A DNA stretch of 64,000 nucleotides from Shinella sp. (lineage in GTDB: Bacteria > Pseudomonadota > Alphaproteobacteria > Rhizobiales > Rhizobiaceae), in the NCBI GenBank assembly GCA_003248775.1, contig QFQX01000011.1, forward strand, positions 1-64,000, read 5' to 3'. Below are positions 7,594 through 15,584 of this stretch, piece by piece. The notes under the pieces were generated by a model. The model ran no database searches. It worked only from the letters and a program-made list of their open reading frames with translations, and was not told the DNA's origin. A program made the translations under genes and the position numbers. The first letter of the stretch is position 1. Each line of letters starts with the position of its first letter.

Positions 7594-8190
7594 TCAGGTC
7601 TGAGGCCGCAGCGCGCCGTAATTCTCGAAGCGCTTGGTGAACTTGGCCGGCCATGCCGTCAGTTCGGTGTGACCATTTTCCCATTGGCCGGGAAAGCGCA
7701 GCATCAGGTAACCGAGCAGGCTTGCCATGGCGAAATGGCCGCCATGCAGCTTCTTGCCGGTTTTCGGCATGTTGGCTTCGAGATGATCGAGACCGCGAAC
7801 GACCTTCGACCACTGCCGGTCGATGACCGCCTGGCTGACCAGTTCCGGCGGACGCAGGCGCTTTTCGTAGACGATGGCCAGCAGGCAGTCGTTGATCCCG
7901 TCGCAGAGCGCTTCCAGCAATTCTGCTTCCGTCCGCTTTTCGTCCTTCTTGGGATAGAGGCTCTTGCCGGAAATGCGGTGCAGGTAATGCATGATGGCGC
8001 GGCTATCGAAGATGGCGTCGCCATCGTCCGTTACCAGCGTCGGGATCTTGCCGAGCGGATTGGCATTGATCAGCACCGGCGGATCGTCATTGGTGTTGAC
8101 GGTGATCTCCTCGAGATCGATCCCGAGATAGCGGGCCGCCATGCGGACCTTCGAGGAGTAGGGCGAGGTGGAGGAAAAAAGCAGCTTCAT
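7594..8190 (-). CDS. glutathione S-transferase family protein
   Basis: Cytosolic GST of 198 residues. The thioredoxin-like N-terminal domain (MKLLFSSTSPYSSKVRMAARYLGI) has a Ser-rich active-site region, the cis-Pro of the glutathione site (NPLGKIPTL, residues 44-52) and the gamma-glutamyl-binding DSRAIMHYL (62-70). A helical C-terminal domain follows. The substrate is unknown; such proteins usually handle electrophiles or peroxides. The ATG at 8190 is the only one that gives the proper GST N-terminus. A much longer frame running to 8967 overlaps the RNase gene and is not real. Confidence 0.88.
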   Translation of the reverse strand: MKLLFSSTSPYSSKVRMAARYLGIDLEEITVNTNDDPPVLINANPLGKIPTLVTDDGDAIFDSRAIMHYLHRISGKSLYPKKDEKRTEAELLEALCDGINDCLLAIVYEKRLRPPELVSQAVIDRQWSKVVRGLDHLEANMPKTGKKLHGGHFAMASLLGYLMLRFPGQWENGHTELTAWPAKFTKRFENYGALRPQT

Positions 8191-8216
8191 GGGTGATCCA
8201 TTCTCTGGTGCGGTCT

Positions 8217-8951
8217 TTACCGCCGGGGCGGGATTGAAATGCTTTGTTGCCGGCAGCTGTTGCGGTCCACGTCCGGGCAGGTGCGGAATTCGAGGTCTTT
8301 CGTCAGGCAGATCTGGATCTCGTCGAGTTTGCCGTCCTCGCAGGTGACGGCGATGCCGCGCGGATCGAGGCCGCGATTGGCGTCGAGGAACTGGGTTTCC
8401 AGAACAGCAGGCGAAATCCTCGTCTCTTTCCGGGCCGTCGCAAGGGCGACGGGTGTCGTCACCTTTTCGTAGGCGGCCCGGGTGAGGGCAAAATAGTCGG
8501 CCTGACCGAGCCCGGAGCAGGTTCCGTGCTTGCGCCATTGATGTCCGATCAACCCCATGCTGGGCATGATGTCGAGCATCGGACGACCGACGCTTTCCGG
8601 GACGCGTTGTGCAGCGTCTGTCGGGCAGGATTCTGGATAGCCGCGTTCGAATTGCGGCCACAGGCCATGCACGATCAGGCCATAACTTTTCGATGGCCCA
8701 CATTGATCGCGATTCCCGCCGCCCGGATTGAGCGAACAGAAGGTCGGTGACCAGGAAAGCGCCAACACATAGTAATCGAAGCCGGTTCCGCGCGGCAGCT
8801 TCACCGGGGATGGTGTCGCAGCGGGAGGCTGCGCTGCGCTTTCCTGCTGCGGCGGAGAGAGGGGTGGTTGCCCCTCGGGTTTCAGAAAAGTGTAGACGAG
8901 AGCGGCCAGTGCCAGAGCGGCGAGGGCGATGAAACCTGCATATCGGGACAT
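8217..8951 (-). CDS. ribonuclease T2 family protein, periplasmic or membrane-anchored
   Basis: Protein of 244 residues that cuts RNA through 2',3'-cyclic phosphates. An N-terminal hydrophobic segment (about residues 5-23) and a Pro-rich linker precede the catalytic domain. The first active-site block is HGLWPQ (H95) and the second is HQWRKHGTC (H137, H142). The second block normally reads H-E-W; here Gln138 replaces the Glu that assists catalysis. Cysteines C72, C84, C109 and C145 could form the family's disulfides. The likely role is scavenging nucleotides from external RNA. Confidence 0.88.
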   Translation of the reverse strand: MSRYAGFIALAALALAALVYTFLKPEGQPPLSPPQQESAAQPPAATPSPVKLPRGTGFDYYVLALSWSPTFCSLNPGGGNRDQCGPSKSYGLIVHGLWPQFERGYPESCPTDAAQRVPESVGRPMLDIMPSMGLIGHQWRKHGTCSGLGQADYFALTRAAYEKVTTPVALATARKETRISPAVLETQFLDANRGLDPRGIAVTCEDGKLDEIQICLTKDLEFRTCPDVDRNSCRQQSISIPPRR

Positions 8952-8973
8952 GGCGTTCGTCTATCAATCCTGC

Positions 8974-9081
8974 CTAAAGCGTGTCGCGATCTTTCAGATT
9001 CGCTCCATACGCTTCAAGGCCTTGTTTCATCGCATGTCGTCGCCGCAAAACAGCTGCACACTTTTGCGCGACATGCTTTAG
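8974..9081. repeat. 108-bp RIME-type intergenic repeat, copy 1
   Basis: It starts CTAAAGCG and ends CATGCTTTAG. Aligned in reverse to the copy at 15448-15555, I count nine differences over 108 positions. Length, palindromic ends and internal palindromes fit the Rhizobium-specific intergenic mosaic elements (RIME), a name I apply from memory. Its end at 9078-9081 overlaps the last codon of the neighbouring minus-strand gene. Confidence 0.8.
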
Positions 9082-9500
9082 CGCAGCGAGGCGCAATGGG
9101 CGCCGTAGACATACCACGGGTCGAGACCGCTGGCGCAGTATTCGACGGAGTAGCCTACACCGGCCAGCCCCCAGGTGCTCTCGATCACGTACCAGAGCGC
9201 GCGGCGGTGGCCATCGGTTCCGGTGATCGTCGTATTGCAATAGCGGCGTTCGACGCGATGGGTCTCGTCGGCGGGCTGGAAGCGGCTTTCGCGAATGGTG
9301 CCGAAGTCCTGCACGGCAAGATCGCTCTTGAGAAATTCGCGATTGTCGACAGCAAAGCGGGAGCCGACTTTGCCAGCGACCTGCTCGCAGGACGGCATTG
9401 CCGCCAGACTTTCGGTGGCGATGGCAACGGACATCATAAGGGCAAGGGGCATGAGACTGGCAAGCGACAGCACGGCGCGGATCAGCAGACGGTTCGTCAT
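9078..9500 (-). CDS. exported hypothetical protein, stop codon supplied by repeat
   Basis: Protein of 140 residues, not recognised. It has a signal peptide (about residues 1-33, ending SLAA) and a mature part with four Cys (CEQV, YCNT, EYCAS, HCAS), suggesting two disulfides in the periplasm. The ATG at 9500 was chosen because GGGGAG lies 7 bp upstream; a TTG at 9515 is also open. The TAA stop (9078-9080) lies inside the end of the RIME-type repeat, so the present C-terminus may have been set by insertion of that element. Confidence 0.72.
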   Translation of the reverse strand: MTNRLLIRAVLSLASLMPLALMMSVAIATESLAAMPSCEQVAGKVGSRFAVDNREFLKSDLAVQDFGTIRESRFQPADETHRVERRYCNTTITGTDGHRRALWYVIESTWGLAGVGYSVEYCASGLDPWYVYGAHCASLR

Positions 9501-9584
9501 GATGAATCTCCCCAATGAGCCGTCACAATGTTGAGAAACACCGGCAACGTCAATGGATCCGGCTTCCCGGTCTCAGTCTGCGGC

Positions 9585-10436
9585 CTATTCCTCGCCCCTC
9601 AGCCAGAAGCAGCGCTGCGAGGCGAAACGATCCTGCGCCAGCACCCGCTTCAGTTCCGGCAATGCCGCATGCAACTCGTCCTTCAACGTGTAGGGCGGGT
9701 TGACGATGATGAGGCCGGAGCCGGAAAGGCCGGTCGTTTCGCGGTCGCTGCGAACCGAAAGCTCGGCGCAGAGCATCTTCGGGATCTCAAGCTCCTTGAG
9801 TGCCTGATGGAAGGCCACGATCGGCGCGCCCTTCTTGATCGGGTACCACAGGCAATAGACGCCGGTCGAAAACCGCCGCCATGCGCGGGAAAGACCATCG
9901 ACCAGCCGGTCGTATTCTCCATCGATCTCGAAAGGCGGATCGACCAGAACGATGCCGCGCTTTTCCTTCGGCGGCAAGTGGGCGCCGAGCGTCAGCCAGC
10001 CGTCGAGTTCTGTCACGCGCACCTGATAGTCGCCTTCGAAAAGACGCGACAACGCGCGGCTGTCGTCCGGGTGTAGTTCCATCGCGGACAGACGGTCCTG
10101 CGGGCGGAAGAGCATGCGCGAAAGTTTCGGCGAACCGGGGTAAAGTCGGATGGAGCCGTCGGGATTGAGCGTGCGCACCGCATCCAGATAAGGAGCAAGA
10201 AAGGCCGAGACCGGTGCGGGCAGCTCCGCTTCCAGCAGCCTGCCGATGCCGTCCTTCCATTCGCCTGTTTTCTGGGCTTCTTCCGAGGAAAGATCGTAGA
10301 GCCCGATGCCGGCATGGGTGTCGAGCAGGCGGAAGGCCTTGTCCTTCTGCTGCAGGTATACGATCAGGCGCGCCAGCACCGCATGCTTCAATATGTCGGC
10401 GAAATTGCCCGCATGGTAGATGTGGCGATAGTTCAT
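9585..10436 (-). CDS. rlmJ: 23S rRNA (adenine(2030)-N(6))-methyltransferase RlmJ
   Basis: Protein of 283 residues. The N-terminus MNYRHIYHAGNFADILKHAVL is the hallmark of RlmJ. Further on come the SAM-binding region LLDTHAGIGLYDL and the N6-adenine motif DPPFE (about residue 165). It methylates A2030 of 23S rRNA before subunit assembly. The ATG at 10436 gives the conserved N-terminus. A frame continuing upstream to 12590 (1001 codons) is antisense to the next gene and is an artefact of high GC. It is divergent from the molybdoenzyme gene, with 75 bp between starts. Confidence 0.95.
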   Translation of the reverse strand: MNYRHIYHAGNFADILKHAVLARLIVYLQQKDKAFRLLDTHAGIGLYDLSSEEAQKTGEWKDGIGRLLEAELPAPVSAFLAPYLDAVRTLNPDGSIRLYPGSPKLSRMLFRPQDRLSAMELHPDDSRALSRLFEGDYQVRVTELDGWLTLGAHLPPKEKRGIVLVDPPFEIDGEYDRLVDGLSRAWRRFSTGVYCLWYPIKKGAPIVAFHQALKELEIPKMLCAELSVRSDRETTGLSGSGLIIVNPPYTLKDELHAALPELKRVLAQDRFASQRCFWLRGEE

Positions 10437-10511
10437 CTGGCGTCCTGATGGTTTCGATGATTTGTCGGAATGGGCCTTTTGGCGTTCTCGGGCTTGGAAT
10501 ATACAAAAGAC

Positions 10512-12626
10512 ATGAACATCGCGAGCCCTATTCGTAAGACCGGTCACACGGTCTGTCCGCACGACTGTCCCTCCGCCTGCGCGCTCAACGTCGATTTCGA
10601 GCCGGATGGCCGCATCGGCCGTGTGCGCGGTGCACCAGATAACACCTACACGGCCGGCGTCATCTGCGCCAAGGTCGCCCGCTATGCCGAGCGTCTCTAT
10701 CATCCTGACAGGCTCATGACCCCGAAGCGGCGCAAGGGAGCAAAGGGCGCTGGCGACTGGCAGGAAGTTTCCTGGGAAGCTGCCCTTGACGAGATCGCCG
10801 ATGCTTTCGTCAAGGCGGAGGCGGCGCACGGCTCCGAGGCGATCTGGCCGTACTTCTATGCCGGCACCATGGGGCAGGTGCAGCGCGACTCGATCGAGCG
10901 GCTGCGCCACGCCAAGCGCTATTCCGGCTTCATGGGCACGATCTGTACCAACATGGCCTGGACCGGCTATGTCATGGGAACCGGTGCGCTTCGCGGACCC
11001 GATCCGCGTGAAATGGCGAAATCCGATTGCGTCGTCATATGGGGTACGAATGCGGTGGCCACGCAGGTCAACGTCATGACCCACGCGACCCGCGCCCGCA
11101 AGGAACGCGGCGCGAAGATCGTCGTGATCGATATCTACGACAACCCGACGATGAAGCAGGCCGATTTCGGCCTGATCGTCCGTCCGGGCACCGACGCAGC
11201 ACTTGCCTGCGCGCTGATGCATGTCGCCTTCCGCGACGGTTATGCCGACCGCGAATACATGGCGAAATATGCCGATGACCCGGCCGGTCTTGAAGCGCAT
11301 CTCGCGAGCCGCACGCCGGAATGGGCGGCGGCCATCACCGGTCTTACTGTTGATGAGATCGAAACGCTGGCGAAACTGGTCGGCACGACGAAGAAGACCT
11401 TCTTCCGCCTCGGCTATGGCTTTGCCCGCCAGCGCAACGGTTCCGCCGCCATGCATGCGGCCCTGTCTGTCGCGACCGTCCTCGGCCTCTGGCAATACGA
11501 AGGCGCCGGCGCCTTCCACAACAACGGCGATATCTTCCGGCTGAACAAGTCGGAACTGATGGGCACCGGCTATATGGACCCGTCGATCCGCATGCTCGAC
11601 CAGTCGCAGATCGGCCGCGTGCTGACCGGTGACGCCGAGGCCTTGCGTCATGGCGGACCGGTGACGGCGCTGCTGATTCAGAACACCAATCCGATGAATG
11701 TCGCGCCCGAGCAGCGACTGGTGAAGCAGGGCTTCCTGCGTGACGATCTCTTCGTCGCCGTCCACGAGCAGTTCATGACGGAAACGGCTGAAGTCGCCGA
11801 TATCGTCCTGCCTGCGACCATGTTCGTGGAGCATGACGATATCTATCGCGCCGGTGGCCAGAGCCATATCCTTTTGGGACCAAAGCTTGTGGAGCCGCCG
11901 GAAACGGTGCGCACCAACCTCTTCGTGATCGAGGAACTGGCGAAGCGTCTCGGCGTGTCGAACTATCCGGGCTTCTGTCTCTCGGAAGAGGAGCATATCG
12001 ACCGGCTTTTGAAGGCAAGCGGTCAAGCGGGTTATGAGGAACTCAAGGCCGGGCGCTGGATCGACTGTCAGCCTGATTTTCGCGAGGCCCATTTCCTCGA
12101 TGGTTTCGGTCATCCCGACGGTAAGTTCCGCTTCCGCCCGGATTGGGTGACGGGCAAGTCTCCCAACAAGCCGCCGGCGAATGTCGGCAATCTCGGCCCC
12201 GTCGCGGCCTTGCCGGAGCTGCCTGATCATGTCGACCTGATCGAGGTCGTCGACGCTGAGCATCCATTCCGGCTCGCGACATCGCCGGCCCGAAACTTCC
12301 TGAATTCGACCTTCGCGGAAACAAAGACTTCCTTCGAGAAGGAGGGCCGGCCGGAGGTCATGCTCAATACGAGCGACGCCGAACGGCTTTCCATTGCCGC
12401 GGGTGATGTCGTGCGCATGGGTAACGTCCGCGGCGAGATCAGGATCCACGCGCGGGTCACCGATGCGGTGAAGCCGGGCGTGCTGGTCGCCGAGGGGCTG
12501 TGGCCCAACAAGGCCCATCTCGACGGAGAAGGCATCAATGTGCTGACCGGGGGCGATTGCGTGGCCCCCCATGGCGGCGCAGCCTTCCACGACAACAAGG
12601 TCTGGCTTGTGAAGGATGGCGAATGA
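10512..12626 (+). CDS. molybdopterin-dependent oxidoreductase with [4Fe-4S] site
   Basis: Enzyme of 704 residues in the DMSO reductase superfamily (formate dehydrogenase/BisC-like). The N-terminus binds a [4Fe-4S] cluster through C15, C19, C23 and C52 (CPHDCPSAC ... VICAK). Typical bis-MGD contacts follow: GTNAVATQVN, NTNPMNVAPEQ, and the C-terminal domain around VMLNTSDAERLSIAAGDVVRM. There is no Tat signal, so it is probably cytoplasmic. No partner electron-transfer subunit is adjacent, so substrate and redox partner are unknown. I chose the ATG at 10512 because it places the Cys motif near the start; its ribosome site is weak and 10470 is possible. The TGA overlaps the Nudix gene start. 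Confidence 0.85.
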   Translation: MNIASPIRKTGHTVCPHDCPSACALNVDFEPDGRIGRVRGAPDNTYTAGVICAKVARYAERLYHPDRLMTPKRRKGAKGAGDWQEVSWEAALDEIADAFVKAEAAHGSEAIWPYFYAGTMGQVQRDSIERLRHAKRYSGFMGTICTNMAWTGYVMGTGALRGPDPREMAKSDCVVIWGTNAVATQVNVMTHATRARKERGAKIVVIDIYDNPTMKQADFGLIVRPGTDAALACALMHVAFRDGYADREYMAKYADDPAGLEAHLASRTPEWAAAITGLTVDEIETLAKLVGTTKKTFFRLGYGFARQRNGSAAMHAALSVATVLGLWQYEGAGAFHNNGDIFRLNKSELMGTGYMDPSIRMLDQSQIGRVLTGDAEALRHGGPVTALLIQNTNPMNVAPEQRLVKQGFLRDDLFVAVHEQFMTETAEVADIVLPATMFVEHDDIYRAGGQSHILLGPKLVEPPETVRTNLFVIEELAKRLGVSNYPGFCLSEEEHIDRLLKASGQAGYEELKAGRWIDCQPDFREAHFLDGFGHPDGKFRFRPDWVTGKSPNKPPANVGNLGPVAALPELPDHVDLIEVVDAEHPFRLATSPARNFLNSTFAETKTSFEKEGRPEVMLNTSDAERLSIAAGDVVRMGNVRGEIRIHARVTDAVKPGVLVAEGLWPNKAHLDGEGINVLTGGDCVAPHGGAAFHDNKVWLVKDGE

Positions 12627-13225
12627 GCCGTTTCGACAGGACCAGAATCGATATCGTCAGCGACGAGACCGTGTGGAAGGGATGGAGCACCCTGCGGCGC
12701 GTCGTCTTCGATTACGGCCGGGATGGCAAGCAAGCCCGCCTGCAGTGGGAGGTGTTCGATCGCGGTGAGGCGGTTGCCGTGCTGCTATACGATCCGCGCC
12801 GCGACGTCGTGGTGCTGGTTCGGCAATTCAGGCTTCCAGTCTACTTTCAGGGGGAGACTCCTTTTGTCCTTGAAGCTCCTGCGGGCTCCATGGAGCGTGG
12901 AGAGGATCCGGAAGGAACCTTGATCCGCGAGGTGCTCGAAGAGACGGGTTTCGAGATCAGGCAGCCTCGCAAGCTGTTCTCCGCTTACATGTCGCCGGGT
13001 GCGATCACCGAGAAGATCCACTTTTTCTACGCGGAGGTCAGCGAGGGAGATAGAGTAGCGGCTGGCGGCGGGTTGGACGAGGAGCACGAAGACCTCGAGC
13101 TCTATGAGCTATCCTTGAACGAGGCACTGGCGATGATCGAAAGCGGAGAAATCTTCGACGCCAAGACGATCATGCTGCTGCAATGGGCGGCGCTGAACCG
13201 TGCACGGCTGTCCGGCGAGATCTGA
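12623..13225 (+). CDS. Nudix hydrolase, GDP-mannose pyrophosphatase (NudK)-like
   Basis: Protein of 200 residues with a perfect Nudix box, G-x5-E-x7-REVLEETGF, around residues 88-110. The upstream part (WSTLRRVVFDYGRDG ... DRGEAVAVLLYDPRRDVVVLVRQFRLPVY) matches NudK/YffH and ADP-ribose pyrophosphatases, which cleave GDP-mannose or ADP-sugars. Which sugar nucleotide it prefers cannot be told. The start overlaps the stop of the molybdoenzyme gene (ATGA at 12623-12626), so the two are co-translated. Confidence 0.88.
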   Translation: MSRFDRTRIDIVSDETVWKGWSTLRRVVFDYGRDGKQARLQWEVFDRGEAVAVLLYDPRRDVVVLVRQFRLPVYFQGETPFVLEAPAGSMERGEDPEGTLIREVLEETGFEIRQPRKLFSAYMSPGAITEKIHFFYAEVSEGDRVAAGGGLDEEHEDLELYELSLNEALAMIESGEIFDAKTIMLLQWAALNRARLSGEI

Positions 13226-13244
13226 GATCCTATAACCCAAAGAC

Positions 13245-13282
13245 AAAAAAGGCCGCGAACGCGCAAAGGTACGTTCGCGGCC
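13245..13282 (-). terminator. rho-independent terminator after omptin gene 1
   Basis: GGCCGCGAACG (13251-13261) pairs with CGTTCGCGGCC (13272-13282). On the minus strand the stem is followed by six T (the A-run at 13245-13250). It lies 45 bp past the omptin stop and may also stop read-through from the convergent Nudix gene. Confidence 0.78.
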
Positions 13283-13326
13283 AGACGGACGGCATGGCTG
13301 GCCGTCCGCGGGGGGGCTCGGGAGGT

Positions 13327-14271
13327 TCAGAACTTGCCCTTGAGGCCGAAGGAGACCGATACCGCCTGGAAATCGGCGCCGGCTCCGTTGGAGTAATGCT
13401 CGTCGTCGCTTGCGCCCGTCGTGTCGACCATGCGGACGTCTCCCTTGGTTCGGAAGACCTTCTCGAAATTGCCGGCGACGTAAAACGCGGCGTTCTGCGT
13501 GAATTCGTAGTTCACGGCGACATTGGCCCCGAGCATGGGGGCGGCCCCCATGGAATCGTAGAAGCGCAGGTCGCGCATCCAATGGTCGTCGATATCCTCG
13601 ATGCCGAAGCTGAGGCCACCTTTCACGCCGCCGGAGAGGGTGAAGGCGCCGATTCTGTGTTCCGCATTCGCTGCGAGGAAGGCGACCGGGATCTTCTGGC
13701 GATAGCTGATGGCCCTCTCGCCGTCGGCAAAGCTTCCAACAGTGTCGCGCAGAGCGGACGTGCTGTAAATGTATGAGCCGCCAAAGGCGCTCCATTTCAC
13801 ATCCGAATAGCTGAAGCCCAGGCCGAGATCGAGTGTCGTGGCGTCGTTGGAGTAGACGTCGCGGTCCAGTTCGATCGAGCCGTTGAAATAGTGATCGAGC
13901 TTGGTGTCGGGATGGGTGGAACGGTGCGTCCAGTCATCAATGGAGTAGACGAGCCAGTCATAGTCGACCATGCGGCCATTGCCGTTGGCCCCGATGTTCA
14001 CATCAGCCTTCACGCTCCAGTTCTTGTCGAGGTCAGCCATGGCGCCAAGCGTATATAGCGTGACGCCCTTGCTCTCCCAGTCGAGCTGGCTGAGCTTGTG
14101 GGAGCCGTCATAGACATATTCCCCGGCCTTGATGTTGGCGAAGCCGATACCGCCATAAATGGCAAAGCTCTGGTCGGGAGAAGTGAAGAAATTGTCTGCT
14201 GCTGTCGCAAGAGTCGGAGAACAGAATACAAGACCCGCCAGAAAGGCAGTCTTCGGGCGAAGAAGAGACAT
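13327..14271 (-). CDS. omptin family outer membrane protease, copy 1
   Basis: Outer-membrane beta-barrel of 314 residues with a signal peptide (about 1-24, ending ATA). Omptin hallmarks are clear: HKLSQLDWES (59-68), GRMVDYDW (99-106), HPDTKLDHY, GGSYIYST, GERAISYRQK, and a C-terminal Phe. The catalytic residues of E. coli OmpT (D83, D85, D210, H212) correspond to D103, D105, D228 and H230, all present, so the protease is probably active. Omptins cleave between basic residues and inactivate antimicrobial peptides. AAGGG upstream supports the ATG at 14271. It lies 178 bp downstream of a paralogue on the same strand. Confidence 0.9.
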   Translation of the reverse strand: MSLLRPKTAFLAGLVFCSPTLATAADNFFTSPDQSFAIYGGIGFANIKAGEYVYDGSHKLSQLDWESKGVTLYTLGAMADLDKNWSVKADVNIGANGNGRMVDYDWLVYSIDDWTHRSTHPDTKLDHYFNGSIELDRDVYSNDATTLDLGLGFSYSDVKWSAFGGSYIYSTSALRDTVGSFADGERAISYRQKIPVAFLAANAEHRIGAFTLSGGVKGGLSFGIEDIDDHWMRDLRFYDSMGAAPMLGANVAVNYEFTQNAAFYVAGNFEKVFRTKGDVRMVDTTGASDDEHYSNGAGADFQAVSVSFGLKGKF

Positions 14272-14449
14272 GCGTTTACCCTTAGTCGTACTATCCAATG
14301 CGATCGGACACTACGATTTTGCCGTTCTTCTTCAACGGGTGGTACCGGCCATTTCTGGGAATGACCCGGGCCAAAAGTGAGTCGATTGGTTTTCACTTGC
14401 TTGCACGGGGAAGATTTGCAACCTGGTCCGAAACCGGCAGTCCCCGGTT

Positions 14450-15391
14450 TCAGAACGTGCCCTTGACGCCGAAGGATACCGACCATGCCTGGAAGTCGGC
14501 GCCGGACGCGTCGTCAAACTTGGCCGATGCCGGGTAAAGGGTACTTTCGACCTTCGTGTCGCCCTTGGCGTGATAGACTTTCTGGTAGTCCCCGGCCACA
14601 TAGATCGAGGCGGATGGCAGAAGCTGGTAGTCGAGCGAGACATTGGCTCCGATCATCGGCGCTGGCTTCATGTCGTCGGTAAAACGCAGGTAGCGCAGCC
14701 AGTGATCGTCGATATCGCTGATACCGAAGGTCGCGCCGCCCTGGAGGCCGCCGGCCAGTGTCAGCGCCCCGATGCGTTGCTCGGCATTGGCCGAGACAAA
14801 AGCGACGGGAATCTTCTGCCGGTAGGTGATGCCCTTTTCTCCGTCCACAAAGTTGCCAACGGTGTCGTGCAGGGAATAGCTGGAATAGACGTAGCTGCCG
14901 CCATAGGCGCTCCACTGAACGTCCGAATAGCCAAGGCCACCGCCAAGAGCGAGCCTTGTGCTGTCTGTCTGATAAATCGTCCTGTCGGCTTCGATGGTAC
15001 TGCTGAGATAATGGTCGAGTTTCGTATCGGGATGAACGGACTGGTGACTCCAGTCATCGATGGAATAGTCCATCCAGTCCCGGTCGACCATGTGACCGTC
15101 GCCCTTCATGCCGAAGTCGAGCTTTCCCTTGAGGCGCCAGTTGTAGCCGAGTTCAAGCGTGGCTCCCATCTTGGCGGTCGGGACGTTCTTGCTTTCCCAG
15201 TCTAGCTGGCTAAGCTTATGACCTCCGTCATAGACATATTCTCCGGCCTGGAGATTGGTGAGGCCGATGCCTGCAAAGGCGCTCACCGAGCCATCGGAGG
15301 AGGAGTAGAAATTGTCCTGGGCGCGAGCGGGCAGCACCGTGACCAATACGGCTGACGCAATCAGCGGTAAATGGCAAAAACGAATCGGCAT
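14450..15391 (-). CDS. omptin family outer membrane protease, copy 2
   Basis: Barrel of 313 residues, a paralogue of the gene downstream with the same segment order and numbering. The signal peptide ends near PARA (residue 24). Catalytic residues D103, D105 (HMVDRDW), D228 and H230 (IDDHW) are intact. The two differ mostly in outer loops and in the last 40 residues, which may alter substrate choice. The ATG at 15391 follows AAGGG; a TTG at 15415 is open but less likely. Copy 2 of the RIME-type repeat lies just upstream. Confidence 0.9.
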   Translation of the reverse strand: MPIRFCHLPLIASAVLVTVLPARAQDNFYSSSDGSVSAFAGIGLTNLQAGEYVYDGGHKLSQLDWESKNVPTAKMGATLELGYNWRLKGKLDFGMKGDGHMVDRDWMDYSIDDWSHQSVHPDTKLDHYLSSTIEADRTIYQTDSTRLALGGGLGYSDVQWSAYGGSYVYSSYSLHDTVGNFVDGEKGITYRQKIPVAFVSANAEQRIGALTLAGGLQGGATFGISDIDDHWLRYLRFTDDMKPAPMIGANVSLDYQLLPSASIYVAGDYQKVYHAKGDTKVESTLYPASAKFDDASGADFQAWSVSFGVKGTF

Positions 15392-15447
15392 GTCCCGCAA
15401 CCCTTTGTTGTTCAAGGGAAGGTTGCCTCGGAATGGTTAATGATTGG

Positions 15448-15555
15448 CTACAGCATGTCGCGCAAAAGTGTGCAGCGGTTTTGCGGCAACGACATGTGAT
15501 GAAACAACGACTTAAAGCGTAGAGAGCGAATCTGAAAGATCGCGACACGCTTTAG
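15448..15555. repeat. 108-bp RIME-type intergenic repeat, copy 2
   Basis: It starts CTACAGCATG and ends GCGACACGCTTTAG, and is inverted relative to the copy at 8974-9081 with nine differences. It fills most of the gap between the ABC membrane-domain gene (stop 15585) and the omptin gene start (15391), so it sits in the promoter region of omptin copy 2. Confidence 0.8.
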
Positions 15556-15584
15556 CATAAGGTATGCCGTGGCATGCTGCGTCC

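Noticed and set aside
9585..12590. Minus-strand open frame of 1001 codons
   Set aside because: Only the last 283 codons (RlmJ) look like protein of a known family. The rest is antisense to the molybdoenzyme gene and open only because of high-GC codon use.
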